DNA from: Pseudolabrys sp.
GTDB lineage: Bacteria; Pseudomonadota; Alphaproteobacteria; Rhizobiales; Xanthobacteraceae
Reading direction: 5' to 3'
NCBI GenBank assembly: GCA_029980465.1
Contig: JARYIJ010000001.1
Span: 1 to 64,000 of the forward strand
Length of the DNA: 64,000 bases
Below are positions 60,461-64,000 of this stretch, one piece after another (within the stretch, counting starts at the first letter, position 1; each line of letters starts with the position of its first letter). The position numbers and the translations under genes are program-made. The notes beneath the pieces were generated by a model that searched no databases, was not told the origin of the DNA, and saw only the letters and a program-made list of their open reading frames with translations.

Positions 60461-61492
60461 ATGGCTGACACCCTTTTCCCGACCACCGTCGTTGGCAGCT
60501 ATCCGCAGCCCGACTGGCTGGTGAACCGCGAGATGCTGTCGAAGGTGGTGCCCCGCGTGCGCATGACTCAGCTCTGGCGCGTCAGCGAGCCCTATCTCGA
60601 GCAGGCCCAGGACGACGCCACCATCGTCGCGATCCGCGACATGGAGCGCGCCGGTATCGATATCATCACCGACGGCGAGATGCGCCGCGAAAGCTACTCC
60701 AACCGCTTCGCCACCGCGCTCGAGGGCGTCGACATCGACAACCCCGGCGAAGTGATGGCGCGCAGCGGCCCGACCAAGGTGCCGCGCGTGGTCGGCAAGA
60801 TCCGCCGCGCGCGGCCGGTCGAGCTGCGCGACATGCAGTTCCTGCGCAGGAACACCGACCGCAAGGCCAAGATCACCCTGCCCGGCCCGTTCACGATGAG
60901 CCAGCAGGCCAAGGACGAGTTCTACAAGGACGACGAGGCAATGACGATGGACCTCGCCGTCGCGGTCAATGAAGAACTGCGCGATCTCGAGAAAGCCGGC
61001 GCCGACGTCATCCAGCTCGACGAGCCGTGGCTGCGCAACAACCCGGAGAAGGCCAGGCGCTACGCCGTCAAGGCCATCAACCGCGCGCTCGACGGCATCA
61101 CGGTGCCGACCGTGATTCACCTGTGCTTCGGCTACGCCGCCGTCGTGCCGGGCGACACCAAGCCGCAGAAATACGCCTTCCTGCCGGAACTCGCCGATAC
61201 GGTGGCGCAGCAAATCTCGATCGAGTCCGCGCAACCGAACATCGACTTCGGCGTGCTCAAGGAGCTGTCCGGCAAGAAGATCGTGCTCGGCGTGCTCGAC
61301 CTCTCCGACAACACCGTCGAGACGCCGGAGAAGGTCGCCGAGCGGATCGAGCGCGGCCTGAAATACGTCGCCGCCGAGAATCTCATCCCCGCCCCCGACT
61401 GCGGCATGAAATATCTCAGCCGCGCGGTCGCGTTCGGCAAGCTGCAGGCGCTCAGCCGCGGCGCCGCGCTGGCCCGGTCAAGACCGGGCTAA
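60461..61492 (+). CDS. MetE-like cobalamin-independent methionine synthase family protein
   Basis: 343 residues, corresponding to the C-terminal catalytic half only. TIM barrel with the zinc ligands His220 and Cys222 (TVIHLCFGY) and Cys314 (PAPDCGMKYLS), plus PGPFTMSQ and DVIQLDEPW. Such short core-MetE proteins methylate homocysteine or other thiols using methyl donors other than the long-chain folate; the substrate is unknown. The final residues ALARSRPG are encoded by a CCCGGTC-AA-GACCGGG palindrome, so the C-terminus is probably altered. 21 bp after DUF599. Confidence 0.92.
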   Translation: MADTLFPTTVVGSYPQPDWLVNREMLSKVVPRVRMTQLWRVSEPYLEQAQDDATIVAIRDMERAGIDIITDGEMRRESYSNRFATALEGVDIDNPGEVMARSGPTKVPRVVGKIRRARPVELRDMQFLRRNTDRKAKITLPGPFTMSQQAKDEFYKDDEAMTMDLAVAVNEELRDLEKAGADVIQLDEPWLRNNPEKARRYAVKAINRALDGITVPTVIHLCFGYAAVVPGDTKPQKYAFLPELADTVAQQISIESAQPNIDFGVLKELSGKKIVLGVLDLSDNTVETPEKVAERIERGLKYVAAENLIPAPDCGMKYLSRAVAFGKLQALSRGAALARSRPG

Positions 61493-61505
61493 ACCAGCCA
61501 TGGCC

Positions 61506-61573
61506 GTCATTCCGGGGCGCGAGCGAAGCTCGTGAACCCGGAATCCAGATGCGTTGCGCCGTCCCGGAATGAC
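61506..61573. repeat. GTCATTCCGG-type dispersed repeat, short copy
   Basis: 68 bp: GTCATTCCGGGGCGCGAGCGAAGCTCGTGAACCCGGAATCC ... GTCCCGGAATGAC, third member of the family seen at 11885 and 30457. It begins 13 bp after the metE-like stop. Confidence 0.85.
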
Positions 61574-61590
61574 ATGCTGGACACGGGGCC

Positions 61591-61767
61591 CTAGGTCATT
61601 CCGAGCAGGACCACGACCAGAGCAACGACGAGAACGGCGAGCGCCGCCGCCGCCATCGTGACGAAGTCGTGAGGTTTTCCGGTGTCGAGCGCCGGCATGG
61701 GCTGCGCCGCCACGCGCCGGCCGTAGTGAAACAGCGTCGGAATGAGCGCCGGCATCCTGATCGTCAT
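61591..61767 (-). CDS. 58-residue membrane protein
   Basis: MTIRMPALIPTLFHYGRRVAAQPMPALDTGKPHDFVTMAAAALAVLVVALVVVLLGMT, with one C-terminal membrane helix. AAGGAG ribosome site 8-12 nt before the ATG at 61767. It is short but the start signal and hydrophobic helix are clear. It lies in an isolated position between two convergent genes. Function unknown. Confidence 0.65.
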   Translation of the reverse strand: MTIRMPALIPTLFHYGRRVAAQPMPALDTGKPHDFVTMAAAALAVLVVALVVVLLGMT

Positions 61768-61899
61768 CGAGCGATCTCCTTGGCCTCAAAGACAGACCGC
61801 AACGCGACTCACATCGCTCAAGGCTAGCGATGACGGCAGGCCGATGACACTCTTGATCTGGATTGTGGCGCGAGCCGGACGCGTGATTCGCCGGGCTTC

Positions 61900-62595
61900 T
61901 CAGCCCTTCTTCTTCCACTCTTCGTAACGCTTCTTGTTCTCGTCGTTGGGCGGATAGAGGCCGGGCAAAGCCGCGCCTTTTTCCACCTCCTGCACCAGCC
62001 AGCTCTCGAGCCGCTCGTGCTCGGCGCCTTCCTGCGCGACGAAATCGACCAGCGCCTGCGGGATCACCACCGCGCCGTCGTCATCGGCGACGATGACGTC
62101 GCCGGGGAAGATAGCGCAGCCGCCGCAGGCAATCGGCTCGTTCCAGCCGACGAAGGTGAGCTGGTTGACCGAGGCTGGCGCCGCGACGCCGGCGCACCAT
62201 ACCGGCATGCCGGTGCCGAGGATGCCGTGCTTGTCGCGCATCACGCCGTCGGTGATCAGCGCGCTGACGCCGCGCTTGACCATCCGCATGCAGAGAATGT
62301 CGCCGAAGATGCCGGCCGAGGTGACGCCCATCGCGTCGGCGACGGCGATGCAGCCGTCCGGCATCGCCTCGATCGCGCCGCGGGTCGAGATCGGCTTGGA
62401 CCAGCTTTCCGGCGTCGCCAGGTCCTCGCGCACCGGCACGAAGCGGAGGGTAAAGGCCGGGCCCACCACCCGCTTGCCCGAGAAGCCGAACGGCATGGCG
62501 CCCGCCATCCAGCAGCGGCGGATGCCTTTCTTGAGCAGCATCGTCGTGATGGTGCCGGTGGTGATGTTGCGCAGCGCGTCGAGAGCGGCGGTCAT
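61900..62595 (-). CDS. RraA-family protein (HMG/CHA aldolase-like)
   Basis: 231 residues. Swivelling beta/alpha/beta fold: ALDALRNITTGTITTMLLKKGIRRC, GPAFTLRFVPVRE, VADAMGVTSAGIFGDILCMRMVKRGVSALITDGVMRDKHGILGTGMPVWCAGVAAPA, CGGCAIFPGDVIVADDDGAVVIPQ. The G.GD.L....A..G....V.DG..RD pattern with Asp and Arg fits both RraA regulators of RNase E and class II aldolases; the aldolase/decarboxylase reading (HMG/CHA aldolase) is more common for sequences of this length. No operon partner helps decide. Confidence 0.85.
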   Translation of the reverse strand: MTAALDALRNITTGTITTMLLKKGIRRCWMAGAMPFGFSGKRVVGPAFTLRFVPVREDLATPESWSKPISTRGAIEAMPDGCIAVADAMGVTSAGIFGDILCMRMVKRGVSALITDGVMRDKHGILGTGMPVWCAGVAAPASVNQLTFVGWNEPIACGGCAIFPGDVIVADDDGAVVIPQALVDFVAQEGAEHERLESWLVQEVEKGAALPGLYPPNDENKKRYEEWKKKG

Positions 62596-62613
62596 GGCGT
62601 GAGGTCCGTTTGA

Positions 62614-63177
62614 TTATGCAGGCGTCAGACCGATGCGTTCGTCGCGACGGCGCATGATCATGATGAAGGGGATCGAGAGTAGCACCATCCAGGCCTTGCC
62701 GACGATCTGGCCGAGCAGGAAATCGAGCGAGCCGAACGCCAGCCAGAGAAAGACGACGGAGTCGATGACGAGACCGGTCAACCCGGATGCGAGGACCGCA
62801 AGGACAAGGCGACGGCGCGCCAACGGCGTGTAGACAGCGAAGTCGGTGAACTCCGAAACGAGAAACGCGGCGGCGGATGCGACCACCAATGACGGCGGCG
62901 CCACCGCCGCGGAGAGTGCGGTGCCGGCGACGATCGCGGCGACGCCGAACTCGGTGCCCAGCCGCCGCTGCACCAGGTCGCGCAGCACCAGCGCGACGCC
63001 GATCATCAAGACGCCGGACGGCGCCATCAGGCCCGGCGCGACCGGAACGAGACACGGCTCACCGGCTGGACACACCGTGCCGACGTGGCCGAGCATCCAG
63101 TTGGCGACCGGGACCGTCAGGCAGAACAGCAGAAGGAACACCGAACCCTCGATGTTCCGGAGACGATTGTGACTCAT
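62614..63177 (-). CDS. VUT family queuosine precursor transporter (YhhQ-like)
   Basis: 187 residues, five to six helices: EGSVFLLLFCLTVPVANWMLGHVGT, APSGVLMIGVALVLRDLVQRRLG, AFLVSEFTDFAVYTPLARRRLVLAVLASGLTGLVIDSVVFLWLAFG (characteristic DFAVYTPL...VDS.VF) and IVGKAWMVLLSIPFIMIM. The family imports preQ0, preQ1 or queuine. Its ATG follows the queC stop directly (TGA then ATG at 63177), strong evidence for a queuosine role. Confidence 0.9.
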   Translation of the reverse strand: MSHNRLRNIEGSVFLLLFCLTVPVANWMLGHVGTVCPAGEPCLVPVAPGLMAPSGVLMIGVALVLRDLVQRRLGTEFGVAAIVAGTALSAAVAPPSLVVASAAAFLVSEFTDFAVYTPLARRRLVLAVLASGLTGLVIDSVVFLWLAFGSLDFLLGQIVGKAWMVLLSIPFIMIMRRRDERIGLTPA

Positions 63178-63888
63178 TCAGATCAAATCCGCTTTGAACT
63201 TCTCGTAGCCGCGGGCCCGCAACTCGCAGGCCGGGCACGTGCCGCAGCCGTAGCCCCAGTCGTGGCGGCGACCGCGGTCGCCGAGATAGCAGCTATGGGT
63301 CTCTTCGACCACGAGGTTTAGGAAAGATTCTCCGCCGATTTCAAGCGCCAGATCGAAGGTTTCGGCCTTGTCGAACGGCATCAGAGGGGTGTGAATCGTG
63401 ACCGGCCGGTCGAGACCGAGCGTGAGCGCCCTGCCGAGCGCCTTGATCGTGGTATCCCGGCAATCCGGGTAACCTGAATAGTCGGTCTCGCACATGCCGC
63501 CTACCAGATCGGCGATGCCGCGGCGGTAGCCGAGCGCCGCGGCATAGCTCAGGAACAGAATGTTGCGCCCGGGCACGAAGGTGGTCGGCAGGCCGCCATC
63601 GGCGATCCCGATCGCCATGTCTCGCGTCAGCGCGGTCTCGGAGATCGCGGCAAGCGCCGGCAGATCGAGCACGTGATCGTCGCCAAGCCGCTTCTTCCAC
63701 CGCGCGTTGAGCGCCGCCATCCCGGCCCTGATGCGCGGCCGCACCTCCATCTCGACGGCGTGGCGCTGGCCATAGCGGAACCCGACGGTTTCAACGCGAT
63801 CGAAGCGCTCGAGCGCCCAGGCCAGACAGACCGTCGAGTCCTGGCCGCCGGAAAACAGGACGAGCGCGCTGCTCGAAGGGTTGGTCAT
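63178..63888 (-). CDS. queC: 7-cyano-7-deazaguanine synthase
   Basis: 236 residues. Makes preQ0 from CDG with ATP and ammonia in queuosine synthesis. PP-loop [12 protein letters not shown] at about 13-24, [55 protein letters not shown] and the zinc Cys cluster [30 protein letters not shown]. The stop is next to the VUT transporter start. Confidence 0.96.
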   Translation of the reverse strand: MTNPSSSALVLFSGGQDSTVCLAWALERFDRVETVGFRYGQRHAVEMEVRPRIRAGMAALNARWKKRLGDDHVLDLPALAAISETALTRDMAIGIADGGLPTTFVPGRNILFLSYAAALGYRRGIADLVGGMCETDYSGYPDCRDTTIKALGRALTLGLDRPVTIHTPLMPFDKAETFDLALEIGGESFLNLVVEETHSCYLGDRGRRHDWGYGCGTCPACELRARGYEKFKADLI

Positions 63889-63936
63889 CGTCGCTGCATG
63901 ACGTTCATGCCGGCGCCGCCGGCCACGCGCGTTCGT

Positions 63937-64000
63937 TCAATCCCATTGCGGCGCGTAGCCGGCGAAGTTGACGATGCGGCCGCCGGCATGGCTGAGAGTG
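63937..64000 (-). CDS. C-terminal fragment of an unidentified protein
   Basis: Only the last 20 residues before the TGA at 63937 are in the window: TLSHAGGRIVNFAGYAPQWD. A fragment this short cannot be assigned to a family. It is on the same strand as queC and 49 bp from its start, so it might belong to the queuosine cluster. Confidence 0.45.
   Translation of the reverse strand, partial: TLSHAGGRIVNFAGYAPQWD

Overview
The window is a 64 kb chromosomal segment of a GC-rich alphaproteobacterium of the order Hyphomicrobiales (Rhizobiales). Gene content and protein style point to the Bradyrhizobium / Rhodopseudomonas / Xanthobacteraceae group. The evidence is a Bradyrhizobium-type porin, the adjacent divK-pleD cell-cycle pair, an EipB-type envelope protein, DUF3572, DUF1489 and DUF599 proteins, clpS next to clpA, a PHB phasin, and dispersed palindromic repeats typical of that group. 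This placement is by recognition; no search was run. Almost everything is core chromosome. There is no prophage, integrase, transposase or CRISPR array.

Layout. 1-4.1 kb: partial porin, tRNA-Ser(GCT) between palindromic repeats, a Sel1-like protein, a Nu-class-like GST, and a tiny lysine-rich peptide gene with a long AT-richer leader. 4.1-8.6 kb: gatB, then gatC-gatA plus a coupled conserved gene (tRNA amidotransferase), with ruvX divergent. 8.6-16.3 kb: a secreted Gly/Tyr protein, an AidB-like acyl-CoA dehydrogenase, then pyrB, a dihydroorotase homologue lacking its metal ligands, plsY, dprA and a MltB-type transglycosylase. 16.6-22.8 kb: topA, rnr, a NUDIX gene and rpmG. 23.1-30.4 kb: pleD/divK, DUF3572-dinB, eipB-like, RidA, a glycerophosphodiesterase and a GNAT-like protein. 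30.5-37.3 kb: HIT, azlCD, an ArsR-like regulator divergent from an MFS pump, clpA and clpS. 37.7-43.9 kb: a TadG-like vWA protein, phasin, a SPOR-tailed D-Ala-D-Ala carboxypeptidase, a membrane J-protein next to a vWA protein, and panC. 43.95-45.05 kb: the largest gene-free block, about 1.1 kb, with two mosaic repeats bracketing about 560 bp of unexplained structured sequence. 45-53.7 kb: the two methylcrotonyl-CoA carboxylase subunit genes separated by six same-strand genes and a brnTA toxin-antitoxin pair. 53.9-64 kb: a DUF1236 protein, a RidA paralogue, a three-gene ABC-2/NEW3 export module, a GST, a rhodanese, DUF599, a MetE-like enzyme, a RraA-like protein, and a queuosine pair (VUT transporter and queC).

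The distinctive layer is the population of short palindromic elements. One double palindrome lies in frame inside gatA just before the catalytic Gly/Ser loop. One MITE-like element supplies the stop codon of a membrane-protein gene and ends 26 bp from the accC-like start. Three elements of a second family fill the gaps between pyrB and pyrC, between the GNAT and HIT genes, and downstream of the metE-like gene. A third, mosaic family shows stem covariation between copies. An AT-rich in-frame insert occurs in the GNAT-like gene. No wholly new multi-gene system is proven. The best candidates for something undescribed are the in-gene palindromic inserts, the repeat-bracketed 560-bp block, the lysine-rich 18-residue peptide, and the NEW3/ABC-2 module.
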